DNA from: Pseudomonas sp. BN102
Lineage (GTDB): Bacteria; Pseudomonadota; Gammaproteobacteria; Pseudomonadales; Pseudomonadaceae
Direction: 5' to 3'
NCBI RefSeq assembly: GCF_029871245.1
Contig: NZ_SSON01000052.1
Span: 25,053-89,052, forward strand
DNA: 64,000 bases
Position numbers and translations under genes: made by a program. The notes under the pieces were generated by a model. The model was not told where the DNA came from, made no database searches, and worked only from the letters and a program-made list of their open reading frames with translations. Of the stretch, positions 56,300-64,000 are shown one piece after another. Within the stretch, counting starts at the first letter, position 1. Each line of letters opens with the position of its first letter.

Positions 56300-57250
56300 A
56301 TGGAAATTCTGGATTACGAAGACAGCCTGGAAACCTATCTTGGCGAGCTGAGCGGAAGGAAGATCACGATGGTTTCCGCCTTCGCCAGCGGCACCGAACC
56401 CCTGATCGATACCCTGATCGAGAACGACAACCAGCTGGATATTGTCGTCGGGACCATCAACTCGCTGACCTCCCCCGATTTCATCGAGCACTGCGTCAAC
56501 GAGGCCAACCCGGCCCTGGCCCTGTCGGTCGACTTCCGCTACCAGGCGAGCGTCAACTGGAAGCTCTACCTGATCGAGCCGGACATCGTCATCGTCGGCA
56601 GCGCCAACCTGACTCAGGTGGGCGTCAGCCTGGTTCGCGACACCTGCGTGGTGATCGCCGATGCCACCCTCTATGAGGCCTACCTGGCCAAAGTCCAGGC
56701 GCTCAAGGGCACCGACGGCGTACTGGCGTGCAGCAACGCCCAGGCCTTCGAGGACGCCCTGGAAAGCTACCGGGAGCACCACCGCCGCATGCAGGCGGGC
56801 TTGACCCGCACCGCGCATTACCTGGATAGCGAAAGCTGGCTGGAGGACGACACCAACCAGAGCATCCCGCTGTTCATCTGGTACAGCGACCACTCGCAGC
56901 AGTCCGAGGACGAGGCGCGCAAGTACCTCAAGTCCAGCAGCGATGGCGTGGCCTGGGACGATGTCCGCGAGTTCTTCACCTATGAGTGCGCCGAGGGCGC
57001 CCTGCCCTACGAAGAAGGTGACGTGGTGCTGACCGCACGCTGTAACGGCTCGCACATCGGCTTCTACACCTTCGACCGCATCCTCTACCGCGACGGCATG
57101 TACTACATCTACGCCTACCGCAAGAAGCGCTACGCCATGCCCTTCAAGCTGGACGGCGACAAGGAACTGCTGAAGGAAGCCATTCCGGTGTGGTACGAAG
57201 AATGCCGGACGGAAATCAACCGCACCGACATCCTCCGCGTCATCCGCTGA
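56300..57250 (+). CDS. phospholipase D-like domain protein lacking the catalytic His
   Basis: 316 residues. Residues about 1-150 follow the PLD-like (NgoFVII-type) fold: ITMVSAFASGTEPLIDTL, LDIVVGTINSLTSP, then NWKLYLIEPDIVIVGSANLTQVG. The diagnostic HxK reads N86-W-K88, so the catalytic His is absent while the Lys and GSANLT remain. The C-terminal half (about 185-310) looks like a separate domain of unknown function. Possibly a nucleic-acid-binding relic of a restriction or nuclease enzyme. Strong terminator follows. Confidence 0.75.
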   Translation: MEILDYEDSLETYLGELSGRKITMVSAFASGTEPLIDTLIENDNQLDIVVGTINSLTSPDFIEHCVNEANPALALSVDFRYQASVNWKLYLIEPDIVIVGSANLTQVGVSLVRDTCVVIADATLYEAYLAKVQALKGTDGVLACSNAQAFEDALESYREHHRRMQAGLTRTAHYLDSESWLEDDTNQSIPLFIWYSDHSQQSEDEARKYLKSSSDGVAWDDVREFFTYECAEGALPYEEGDVVLTARCNGSHIGFYTFDRILYRDGMYYIYAYRKKRYAMPFKLDGDKELLKEAIPVWYEECRTEINRTDILRVIR

Positions 57251-57293
57251 TCCCGCTGGTGGAAATCCACCCGACGAGCTCACTTGTATGACA

Positions 57294-57325
57294 AACGGGC
57301 CTTTCCCCACAGGGAAAGGCCCGTT
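57294..57325. terminator. hairpin between PLD-like gene and zapA
   Basis: Perfect 14-bp stem AACGGGCCTTTCCC / GGGAAAGGCCCGTT with a 4-nt loop. Positioned to serve both convergent transcripts; T runs are short. Confidence 0.75.
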
Positions 57326-57406
57326 CAGTTTGCGGTGCCGGATGCTGGGCTGCTTACGTAGGCGGGTAGCACTCGTCTATCCACCCAACGCGAAGCGCGC
57401 AGTTCC

Positions 57407-57706
57407 TCAGGAATCCTGGGACTCCAGCTGCTCGCGAATGCGCCGGTTGATCACCGCAATGCGCTGGGCGACATCGGCAGGATCCTGGGGCTTGTCGCCG
57501 GCACTCAGCTGACGCGCACAAAGATTGAGCGCGGAAAGCACCACCAGCTCGTTGCTGGTGACGTAGGGGAATTTCTTCTTGTTGGCGGCGATCTCCGCCT
57601 GCAGCACCGCTGCCGCGTCCTGCAGTACGCGCTCTTCGCCGCGAGGGGCCTTGATGCTGTACTCGCGCCCCAGAATGTTCAGCACGCGGACGCTGTCGTT
57701 ACTCAT
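57407..57706 (-). CDS. zapA: cell division protein ZapA
   Basis: 99 residues: beta-strands and first helix at the N-terminus (VRVLNILGREYSIKAPRGEERVLQDAAAVLQAEI) and a coiled-coil tail (ADVAQRIAVINRRIREQLES). FtsZ-associated protein that crosslinks Z-ring filaments. Overlaps the TIGR02449 gene by 4 bp (ATGA). In many Pseudomonas genomes the 6S RNA gene follows zapA; I do not see it here. Confidence 0.9.
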   Translation of the reverse strand: MSNDSVRVLNILGREYSIKAPRGEERVLQDAAAVLQAEIAANKKKFPYVTSNELVVLSALNLCARQLSAGDKPQDPADVAQRIAVINRRIREQLESQDS

Positions 57707-57933
57707 GCGCTGGCGCGGGTGTCGCTAACGCGGCGGACCAGGGCCTGCAGGCGCTCGGCAGTGACGTTGTTCTTCTCTTCCTGCTCCATCACGGCCAGTT
57801 GCAGGCTGTCGTTCTCTTCACGGGCCTTGCGTAGTTCGGCACGAATGCGGGCGTTGTCGTCGGCAATGGCCTGGTTCTGTTGCAGCAGCTCGCTGACGAG
57901 CTCTTCAAGTTGTACGAGGGTGGTATCCAGCAT
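57703..57933 (-). CDS. TIGR02449 family (ZapB-like coiled-coil) protein
   Basis: 76 residues, almost fully coiled coil (LVQLEELVSELLQQNQAIADDNARIRAELRKAREENDSLQLAV). This family regularly precedes zapA in Pseudomonas and resembles ZapB in size and form. Overlap with zapA suggests coupled translation. Divergent from polB. Confidence 0.87.
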   Translation of the reverse strand: MLDTTLVQLEELVSELLQQNQAIADDNARIRAELRKAREENDSLQLAVMEQEEKNNVTAERLQALVRRVSDTRASA

Positions 57934-58131
57934 GGTCGTCTCCGGAGCCGGGGGAAAGGCCGCGGAGGATAAAGAATAAAGCCTAGTCCTGGCCAGGAAA
58001 AATCGGACTCTTCGGACAAAATGTATGCTGTCAATTCAATGGCTTAGATTATTTTCCTCATGCCATTTGGACAGTATGGCCAGCACCTTGCCCAATGCGC
58101 GCGGGATGCCGATGACAGGTAGAATCGCGCG
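57934..58131. promoter_or_regulatory. divergent TIGR02449/polB promoter region
   Basis: Contains an AT-rich segment at 58020-58065 likely to carry promoters. I found no clear LexA-type CTGT-N8-ACAG box, although polB is often SOS controlled in other bacteria. Confidence 0.35.
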
Positions 58132-60522
58132 ATGAAACAAACATCCGGGGTTGCAGCGGTGGAGTTACAGCAGGGTTTCGTCCTGACCCGGCATTGGCGG
58201 GATACGCCCGAGGGGACGGAAGTCGAATTCTGGCTGGCCACCGACGCCGGCCCGCGAAAGGTCCGCCTGCCCTGCCAACCCTCCGTAGCCTTCATTCCCG
58301 CCGAGCAACGCGAACGCGCCGAAGCCCTGCTGCGTGGCGAACGCGATGCAGAGCTTCGCCCGCTGGCGCTCTGCGACTTCCAGCACCGCCCGGTGCTCGG
58401 CCTGTACTGCAAGCAGCACCGCCAGCTGATGCGCCTGGACAAGGCCCTGCGCAAGGCCGGCATCGACGTCTTCGAAGCCGATGTCCGCCCGCCGGAACGC
58501 TACCTGATGGAGCGCTTCATCACCGCACCGGTCGCCTTCGGCGGCACCGCGGACGCCAACGGCCTGTTGCTGGACGCCCAGCTCAAACCCGCGCCGGACT
58601 ACCGCCCACGCCTCCGGCTGGTGTCCCTGGACATCGAAACCACCGAACACGGCGAGCTCTATTCCATCGCCCTGGAAGGCTGCGGCCAGCGCCAGGTATA
58701 CATGCTCGGTCCGGCCAATGGCGAGGCCGGCACCCTGGACTTCCAGCTCGACTACCGCGACAGCCGCGCCGAGCTGCTGGAAGCCCTCAACCAGTGGCTG
58801 GCCGAGCACGACCCGGACGCCATCATCGGCTGGAACCTGGTGCAGTTCGACCTGCGCGTGCTGCAGACACACGCCGAGAAGCTGAAGGTGCCGCTGTGCC
58901 TTGGCCGCGGCGGCGACCCCATGGGCTGGCGCGAGCATGGCAGCGGCAACAACCATTTCTTCGCGGAGGCCGCCGGGCGGCTGATCATCGACGGCATCGA
59001 GGCGTTGCGCTCGGCCACCTGGAGCTTCCCCTCCTTCAGCCTGGAAAGCGTGGCCCAGACCCTGCTCGGCGAAGGCAAGGCGATCGACACGCCCTACCAG
59101 CGCATGGACGAGATCAACCGCATGTTCGCCGAGGACAAGCCCGCCCTGGCGCGCTACAACCTCAAGGACTGCGAGCTGGTGACGCGCATCTTCGAGAAAA
59201 CCGAACTGCTCACCTTCCTGCTGGAGCGCGCCACCGTCACCGGCCTGCCCGCCGACCGCAGCGGCGGTTCGGTCGCGGCCTTCACCCACCTGTACATGCC
59301 GCTGATGCACCGCCAGGGTTTCGTCGCGCCCAACCTCGGCGAGAAGCAGCCCGAAGCCAGCCCCGGCGGCTTCGTCATGGACTCGCGCCCCGGCCTCTAC
59401 GAATCGGTGCTGGTGCTCGACTACAAGAGCCTTTACCCCTCGATCATCCGCAGCTTCCTGATCGACCCGATCGGCCTGGTGGAAGGCCTGCGCCACCCCG
59501 ATGACAGCGATTCGGTGCCGGGTTTCCGCGGCGCACGCTTCTCCCGCACGCGGCATTGCCTGCCGTCCATAGTCGAGCGCGTCTGGCAGGGTCGCGAGAC
59601 CGCCAAGCGCGAACACAACCAGCCGCTGTCTCAAGCCCTGAAGATCATCATGAACGCCTTCTACGGCGTGCTCGGCTCCAGCGGCTGCCGCTTCTTCGAC
59701 CCGCGCCTGGCCTCCTCCATCACCATGCGTGGTCACGAGATCATGCGCCGCACCCGCGAGCTGATCGAAGCCGAAGGCTACAGCGTGATCTACGGCGACA
59801 CCGACTCAACCTTCGTCTGGCTCAAACGCCTTCACGGCGAGGATGACGCCGCGCGTATCGGCCGCAGCCTGGTGCAGAAGGTCAACCAATGGTGGCGCGG
59901 GCACCTGCAGCAGGAGTACGGCCTTGAATCCGCGCTGGAGCTACAGTTCGAGACCCACTACCAGCGCTTCCTGATGCCCACCATCCGCGGCGCCGAGGAA
60001 GGCAGCAAGAAACGCTACGCCGGGCTGGTGGTACGTGCGGACGGCAGCCGGGAAATGGTCTTCAAGGGCCTGGAGACGGTACGCACCGACTGGTCGCCCC
60101 TGGCCCAGCAGTTCCAGCAGGAGCTCTACCAGCGCATCTTCAATCGCCAGCCCTATCAGGATTACGTGCGCGATTACGTGCAACAGACCCTGGCCGGCGA
60201 ACTGGACGAGCTGCTGGTGTACCGCAAGCGCCTGCGCCGACAACTGGACGACTACACCCGCAACGTGCCGCCCCACGTCCGCGCCGCGCGCATGGCCGAC
60301 GAATTCAACGACCGCCAGGGCCGTCCGCGCCAGTACCAGAACGGCGGCTGGATCAGCTACCTGATCACCGTGAACGGCCCCGAGCCGCTGGAAACCCGCC
60401 GCTCGGCCATCGACTACGACCATTACCTGACCCGCCAGCTGCAACCGGTGGCCGACGCCATCCTGCCCTTCGTGGGCGATGACTTCGGCTCATTGATCGA
60501 CAAGCAGATGGCGCTGTTCTAG
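58132..60522 (+). CDS. polB: DNA polymerase II (family B)
   Basis: 796 residues, near the E. coli Pol II length of 783. Exonuclease motifs: D167/E169 in LDIETT, Exo[17 protein letters not shown], Exo[12 protein letters not shown]. Polymerase motifs: [34 protein letters not shown] (D556, D558), and KKRYAGL. All catalytic residues are intact, so both proofreading and synthesis should work. Acts in DNA repair and replication restart. Stand-alone gene. Confidence 0.96.
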   Translation: MKQTSGVAAVELQQGFVLTRHWRDTPEGTEVEFWLATDAGPRKVRLPCQPSVAFIPAEQRERAEALLRGERDAELRPLALCDFQHRPVLGLYCKQHRQLMRLDKALRKAGIDVFEADVRPPERYLMERFITAPVAFGGTADANGLLLDAQLKPAPDYRPRLRLVSLDIETTEHGELYSIALEGCGQRQVYMLGPANGEAGTLDFQLDYRDSRAELLEALNQWLAEHDPDAIIGWNLVQFDLRVLQTHAEKLKVPLCLGRGGDPMGWREHGSGNNHFFAEAAGRLIIDGIEALRSATWSFPSFSLESVAQTLLGEGKAIDTPYQRMDEINRMFAEDKPALARYNLKDCELVTRIFEKTELLTFLLERATVTGLPADRSGGSVAAFTHLYMPLMHRQGFVAPNLGEKQPEASPGGFVMDSRPGLYESVLVLDYKSLYPSIIRSFLIDPIGLVEGLRHPDDSDSVPGFRGARFSRTRHCLPSIVERVWQGRETAKREHNQPLSQALKIIMNAFYGVLGSSGCRFFDPRLASSITMRGHEIMRRTRELIEAEGYSVIYGDTDSTFVWLKRLHGEDDAARIGRSLVQKVNQWWRGHLQQEYGLESALELQFETHYQRFLMPTIRGAEEGSKKRYAGLVVRADGSREMVFKGLETVRTDWSPLAQQFQQELYQRIFNRQPYQDYVRDYVQQTLAGELDELLVYRKRLRRQLDDYTRNVPPHVRAARMADEFNDRQGRPRQYQNGGWISYLITVNGPEPLETRRSAIDYDHYLTRQLQPVADAILPFVGDDFGSLIDKQMALF

Positions 60523-60570
60523 GCAGCTGGTCGGGGGGCTTCGGGAATGCAGGACGCAGTCCTGCCCTAG

Positions 60571-60595
60571 GGTGGATGGCGCTCTTTCATCCACC
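60571..60595. repeat. REP-like hairpin between polB and the NarL-type regulator
   Basis: GGTGGATG / CATCCACC (60571-60578 with 60588-60595) followed by ATCGG, similar to the unit at 50437-50462. Sits between convergent genes and may also terminate transcripts. Confidence 0.6.
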
Positions 60596-60633
60596 ATCGG
60601 TGTCCAGCCGAGCCTCGAAAAGCGGGCCAGTCC

Positions 60634-61266
60634 TCAGATGGAGATCAGCCCATGCTCCAGCGCGTACTTCACCAGGGCGGCGGGGGTGTCGATGTTGAGC
60701 TTGCGGCGGATGCTGAGGCGGTAGGTTTCCACCGTGCGCACGCTGATATCCAGCTCGCGGGCTACTTCCTTGTTGTTCAGGCCCTTGGCGATCATCGACA
60801 GCACCTGCAGTTCGCGGGGAGTCAGCTCGTTCTCGTCGCGACTGTTGGTGGCCAGCTTGCGGGCGATCTCCGGGCTATAGAAGCTGCCGCCGGCGACTAT
60901 CGCCTCGATGGCGGCGATCAGCTCGGTGGACGGCGCGTTCTTCAGCACGTAGCCGAAGGCACCGGCGTTGATGGAAGTGCGCACGTACTCCTGGTTGTCG
61001 TACATGCTGAGGATGAGGATCTTGATGCCCGGATGGAGGCTGCACAGCTTGCGCGTCAGCTCCAGGCCGTTCATGTCCTTCAGGCCGACGTCCACCAGCA
61101 GCAGGTCCAGTTCGGTGGAGGCCACCAGCTCCAGCGCCTCCGCGCCGGACTCGGCCTGGGCCACCACCTCGAAACGCGGCATCGCCGACAGCAGGGCTTT
61201 CACGCCGTCGCGCACCAGCACGTGGTCGTCGATCAGGGCGATTCTGATGGGGTGGGGAAAGCTCAT
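60634..61266 (-). CDS. NarL/LuxR-family response regulator
   Basis: 210 residues. Receiver with D13/D14 and D59 (LLLVDVGLKDMNG), and a LuxR-type HTH at the C-terminus (LTPRELQVLSMIAKGLNNKEVARELDISVRTVETYRLSIRRKLN). ATG at 61266 is preceded by GAGG; a GTG immediately upstream is the alternative. Gap to the kinase gene is 22 bp, one operon. The neighbouring porin gene is divergent and is the obvious candidate target. Confidence 0.93.
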   Translation of the reverse strand: MSFPHPIRIALIDDHVLVRDGVKALLSAMPRFEVVAQAESGAEALELVASTELDLLLVDVGLKDMNGLELTRKLCSLHPGIKILILSMYDNQEYVRTSINAGAFGYVLKNAPSTELIAAIEAIVAGGSFYSPEIARKLATNSRDENELTPRELQVLSMIAKGLNNKEVARELDISVRTVETYRLSIRRKLNIDTPAALVKYALEHGLISI

Positions 61267-61288
61267 CACGGCCTCGGAGTTCTAGCGC

Positions 61289-62635
61289 TCAAGCGCTTTG
61301 CACGGGTATCTCGACCTGTAGCTCCGTGCGGCCGTGATAGGAAGAAATGCTGAAGGTCCCACGATGGTGGTCGACCCGTTCCCTGATGTTGCGCAAACCG
61401 ATTCCCTGGCTCCTGTCCATCAGGCCGGGGTCGAATCCGACCCCGTTGTCTTCCACGCGCAGGGCGATCGCGCGCTTCGATGTGGAGAGCGAGATTATAG
61501 CGGCGCTGGCCCGCGAGTGGCGTTCGATGTTGCCCAGCGCCTCCTGAATGATGCGGAACAGCGTGACGGATACATCCTTGTCCACCTGTGCGTCGTCCAG
61601 CTCGCGTTCGTACTGGGTGCGGATGGTGGTGCGCTGCTCGAACTCGCGCACCAGTTGGTCGATGGCCGGCGACAGGCCGAGTGTGTCCAGCAGCGACGGC
61701 CGCAGGTCGTGGGAGATGCGACGGATCTCACCGATGGCCTCGCCCAGGCGCGCCGTGCCCGCGCGCAGGTTGTCCATTCCCTTGCCCTGCCCATTCTGCA
61801 GCTCCAGGTTGGCCAGTTCGAACTGGAACTTGATGGACACCAACTGCTGGCTGATGCCGTCGTGCAGCTCGCGGGATACCCGCGAACGCTCCTCTTCCTG
61901 CAGGTGGACGATGCGCTGATTGAGGGCGGAGAGCTTGCGGTCGGCCAGGCGATGCTCGGTGAAGTTGAGCATCAGGCCACCGGTGAACACCACCAGCACC
62001 GCAATCAGCGAGAAGGAGGCGATCGCCAGCACCGTGGTCAGCACCCCCGACGCCACCTCCTGGCGGGACTTGAGGGTGGCCACTTCGACATCGTCGATGT
62101 AGATGCCAGTGCCCAGCATCCAGCCCCAACGATCCAACATCACCACGTAGGAAAGCTTTTCGGTCACCTGCCCGGAAGACGGCTTCTCCCAGGTGTAGAG
62201 CTGGTAACCGTCACCCTTCTGGGCGCTGTCCAGCAGCGCCTGGATCACCGGCAGGCCGTTCTTGTCCTTCATGCCGATGAGTTCCTTGCCCACCAGGTTC
62301 GCCTGCCGGGGGTGCATCAGGTTCTTGCCGTGGCGGTCGTAGACGAAGAAGTAGCCATCCAGGCCGAAGTTCGCCCGAGCCAGCATGTTCAGCGCCTGCT
62401 GCCGGGCGCCCTCGTCGTCCCGGCCGCTGTCATACAGCGGGGCGATCAGGCTCAGGGCCAGTCCCAGGTAGTTCTTCAGCTCGGCCTTCTTGGCCGCCAT
62501 GATGCTGCTCTCCACCAGCTTGGCCTGCTCTTCTTCCAGCTTCTGGCTCTGGGCGAAGACCAGGACGCAGATGAACAGCACGGAAACGATGAGCGGCAGG
62601 ACGCTGAGCGTCACGATCTTGTATTTGAGTTGCAT
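61289..62635 (-). CDS. Cache-domain sensor histidine kinase (NarX-like HisKA_3)
   Basis: 448 residues. Transmembrane helices at about 8-28 and 198-222 enclose a single Cache (dCACHE/sCache_2) domain (FGLDGYFFVYDRHGKNLMHPRQANLVGKELI, RWGWMLGTGIYIDDV). HisKA_3 has H258 in VSRELHDGISQQLV, then HATPase (EALGNIERHSRAS, EDNGVGFDPGL, GIGLRNIRERV). Cache_2 kinases of this type sense small organic acids or amino acids. Start ATG at 62635; GTG at 62641 possible. Divergent from the porin gene. Confidence 0.93.
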   Translation of the reverse strand: MQLKYKIVTLSVLPLIVSVLFICVLVFAQSQKLEEEQAKLVESSIMAAKKAELKNYLGLALSLIAPLYDSGRDDEGARQQALNMLARANFGLDGYFFVYDRHGKNLMHPRQANLVGKELIGMKDKNGLPVIQALLDSAQKGDGYQLYTWEKPSSGQVTEKLSYVVMLDRWGWMLGTGIYIDDVEVATLKSRQEVASGVLTTVLAIASFSLIAVLVVFTGGLMLNFTEHRLADRKLSALNQRIVHLQEEERSRVSRELHDGISQQLVSIKFQFELANLELQNGQGKGMDNLRAGTARLGEAIGEIRRISHDLRPSLLDTLGLSPAIDQLVREFEQRTTIRTQYERELDDAQVDKDVSVTLFRIIQEALGNIERHSRASAAIISLSTSKRAIALRVEDNGVGFDPGLMDRSQGIGLRNIRERVDHHRGTFSISSYHGRTELQVEIPVQSA

Positions 62636-62801
62636 GGTCACTCACTTCATCGCGCGGCCGAGCCGGAACTCGGTAGTTCTACGCATCCGGTGTCGGTAGA
62701 ACAGCGCATATCAATGGGCGGCTAGCCCGTGAATAGTTGCGCGGCTGTGCTGGCCCCCGCTGCGGCTCGCCAGCTCACCCGCTTCCACAATAACAAGAGA
62801 T

Positions 62802-64000
62802 ATGAACATGCCCCGTCATACCCGTCTCTATTCTTCCCTGCTCCTGCTGACCGGCACCGCCCTTGGTGCGGCTTCACCCGCCCAGGCCGAGTTCATCAAG
62901 GACAGCAAGGCCAGCCTGGAACTGCGCAATTTCTACTTCAACCGCGACTTCCGCCAGGACAATGCGCCCCAGGCCAAGGCCGAGGAGTGGGCCCAGGGCT
63001 TCCTCCTGCGCTATGAATCCGGCTTCACCGAAGGCACGGTCGGCGTCGGCGTCGATGCCCTCGGCCTGCTCGGCGTCAAGCTCGACTCCAGCCCCGACCG
63101 CAGCGGCACCGGCCTGCTGAAACGCGACCGCGAAACCGGCCGCGCCCAGGACGAATACGGCGAACTCGGCCTCACCGCCAAGCTGCGCGCCTCGAAGAGC
63201 GTGCTCAAGGTCGGCACCCTGTTGCCCAAGCTGCCGGTGGTCCAGTACAACGACTCGCGCCTGCTGCCGCAGACCTTCCAGGGCGGCCACCTGAACTCCC
63301 TGGAACTCGACGGCCTGACCTTCGACGCCGGCCAGCTCAAGCAGGTCAACCAGCGCGACTCCTCCGACTACGAGGACATGACCATCGCCAACGGCGGCGC
63401 CCGCGGTATCAGCTTCCGCCGCGGCACCACCAGCGATGCCTTCAACTTCGCCGGCGCCAGCTACAAGTGGAACGACAGCCTCAGCACCGGCTACCACTAC
63501 GGCGAGCTGGACGACTTCTACAAGCAACACTATGTCAGCGCCGTGCACCTGCTGCCGCTGGGCGACAAGCAGTCGCTGAAGAGCGACCTGCGCTTCGCCC
63601 GCTCCACCGACGAGGGCACCAGCAACGTCGACAACAAGGCCTTCGGCGCCATGTTCACCTACGCCCTCGGCGGCCATGCCTTCGGCCTCGGCTACCAGAG
63701 CATGAGCGGCGACACCGGCTTCGCCTACATCAACGGCACCGACCCCTTCCTGGTCAACTACGTACAGATCGGCGACTTCGCCAACAAGGACGAGAAATCC
63801 TGGCAGGCCCGCTACGACTACAACTTCGCCAGCCTCGGCATTCCCGGCCTGACCTTCATGACCCGCTACCTGTCCGGCGACAACGTCGACCTCGGCGCCA
63901 ACCGCGAAGACGGCAAGGAATGGGAACGCAACACCGACATCGCCTACGTGTTCCAGGACGGCCCGCTGAAGAACTTCGGCATCAAATGGCGCAATGCCAC
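62802..64000 (+). CDS. OprD-family outer-membrane porin, C-terminus cut by window edge
   Basis: First about 400 residues of an OprD-type 18-strand porin. Signal peptide about 1-29 (LLLLTGTALGAASPAQA-EF), then the OprD family start EFIKDSKASLELRNFYFNRDFR and DEYGELGLTAKLRASKSVLKVGTLLPKLPVVQYNDSRLLPQTFQGG. ATG at 62802 follows AAGAGA; an ATG two codons later is possible. OprD-family channels take up amino acids or organic acids. Divergent from the Cache kinase/NarL regulator, which likely controls it. Confidence 0.94.
   Translation, partial: MNMPRHTRLYSSLLLLTGTALGAASPAQAEFIKDSKASLELRNFYFNRDFRQDNAPQAKAEEWAQGFLLRYESGFTEGTVGVGVDALGLLGVKLDSSPDRSGTGLLKRDRETGRAQDEYGELGLTAKLRASKSVLKVGTLLPKLPVVQYNDSRLLPQTFQGGHLNSLELDGLTFDAGQLKQVNQRDSSDYEDMTIANGGARGISFRRGTTSDAFNFAGASYKWNDSLSTGYHYGELDDFYKQHYVSAVHLLPLGDKQSLKSDLRFARSTDEGTSNVDNKAFGAMFTYALGGHAFGLGYQSMSGDTGFAYINGTDPFLVNYVQIGDFANKDEKSWQARYDYNFASLGIPGLTFMTRYLSGDNVDLGANREDGKEWERNTDIAYVFQDGPLKNFGIKWRNA

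Noticed and set aside
57251..57406. 6S RNA gene next to zapA
   Set aside because: The gap is too short and is filled by a simple hairpin; no 6S-like secondary structure can be drawn.
57934..58131. Possible LexA box before polB
   Set aside because: CTGT and ACAG half-sites are present but not at the required spacing and orientation.
58165..59736. 523-codon open frame antisense to polB
   Set aside because: Shadow of the intact DNA polymerase II gene; no recognisable domain.

Overview
This is one 64 kb stretch of a high-GC gammaproteobacterial chromosome that reads as Pseudomonas. Genus-level pointers are an OprD-family porin, a DUF2790 small secreted protein, a ZapA/TIGR02449 pair, a GbcA-like Rieske oxygenase, Pseudomonas-style REP-like intergenic repeats and consistent Shine-Dalgarno sequences. 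I cannot name the species. I saw no rRNA, tRNA, CRISPR array, insertion sequence or prophage. Both ends cut genes: a short-chain dehydrogenase at the left edge and an OprD-type porin at the right edge.

Region 1 (1-20.8 kb) is a catabolic and transport island. It holds a ProVWX-type quaternary-ammonium ABC importer whose operon ends with a MmgE/PrpD-family protein, an orphan Rieske oxygenase resembling glycine-betaine demethylase GbcA, and a run of FAD amine oxidoreductase, MFS transporter, DapA-like aldolase/lyase and PuuC-like aldehyde dehydrogenase. A GabP-like permease follows. Regulators and exporters come in paralogous pairs: two GcvA-like LysR proteins, two GlxA-type AraC proteins and two EamA transporters. 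Three near-identical palindromes (CGGTWWACCG) lie upstream of the first LysR/SDR pair, of proV and of gabP, suggesting a shared regulator. The substrate is not known; an N-methylated or quaternary amino acid/amine is my inference.

Region 2 (21-25.5 kb) holds a type II NADH dehydrogenase, a VF530-family protein, a secreted protein that appears to carry two CAP-type halves, and a class C beta-lactamase.

Region 3 (25.6-33.5 kb) is the most interesting part. A DipZ-like thiol-redox protein and a DUF2790 protein are divergent from an OmpR-type two-component system followed by a DoxX protein. On the opposite strand lies a four-gene operon: a secreted precursor with six EGKCG motifs fused to two EF-hands, a DUF692 multinuclear iron oxidase (MNIO), its DUF2063 partner, and an Ohr/OsmC protein. 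This is a bufferin/HvfA-type ribosomally made, post-translationally modified peptide system, a family linked to copper binding. Direct repeats GGATACAN4RATAC with 10-bp phasing occur both in front of the two-component system and in front of the precursor gene, which ties the kinase to the peptide operon.

Region 4 (33.7-47.5 kb) carries a response-regulator diguanylate cyclase beside a 1556-residue hybrid kinase, a YgiM-like SH3 protein, an OhrR/Ohr pair (Ohr has a 13-residue insertion), a flavin reductase, an NTF2-like protein, a dicarboxylate/amino-acid symporter, a VOC protein with divergent LysR, a small repeat protein and gluconokinase.

Region 5 (47.6-64 kb) is mostly housekeeping: a UvrD-like helicase, a truncated GntR coupled to a YkgJ cysteine-cluster protein, a CHMI-type tautomerase, a DUF1615 lipoprotein, a PuuD-like amidotransferase with an unusually AT-rich promoter, a YeeE/YedE transporter, LysR, GNAT, a PLD-like protein lacking the catalytic His, zapA, DNA polymerase II, a NarL-type two-component system and the porin.
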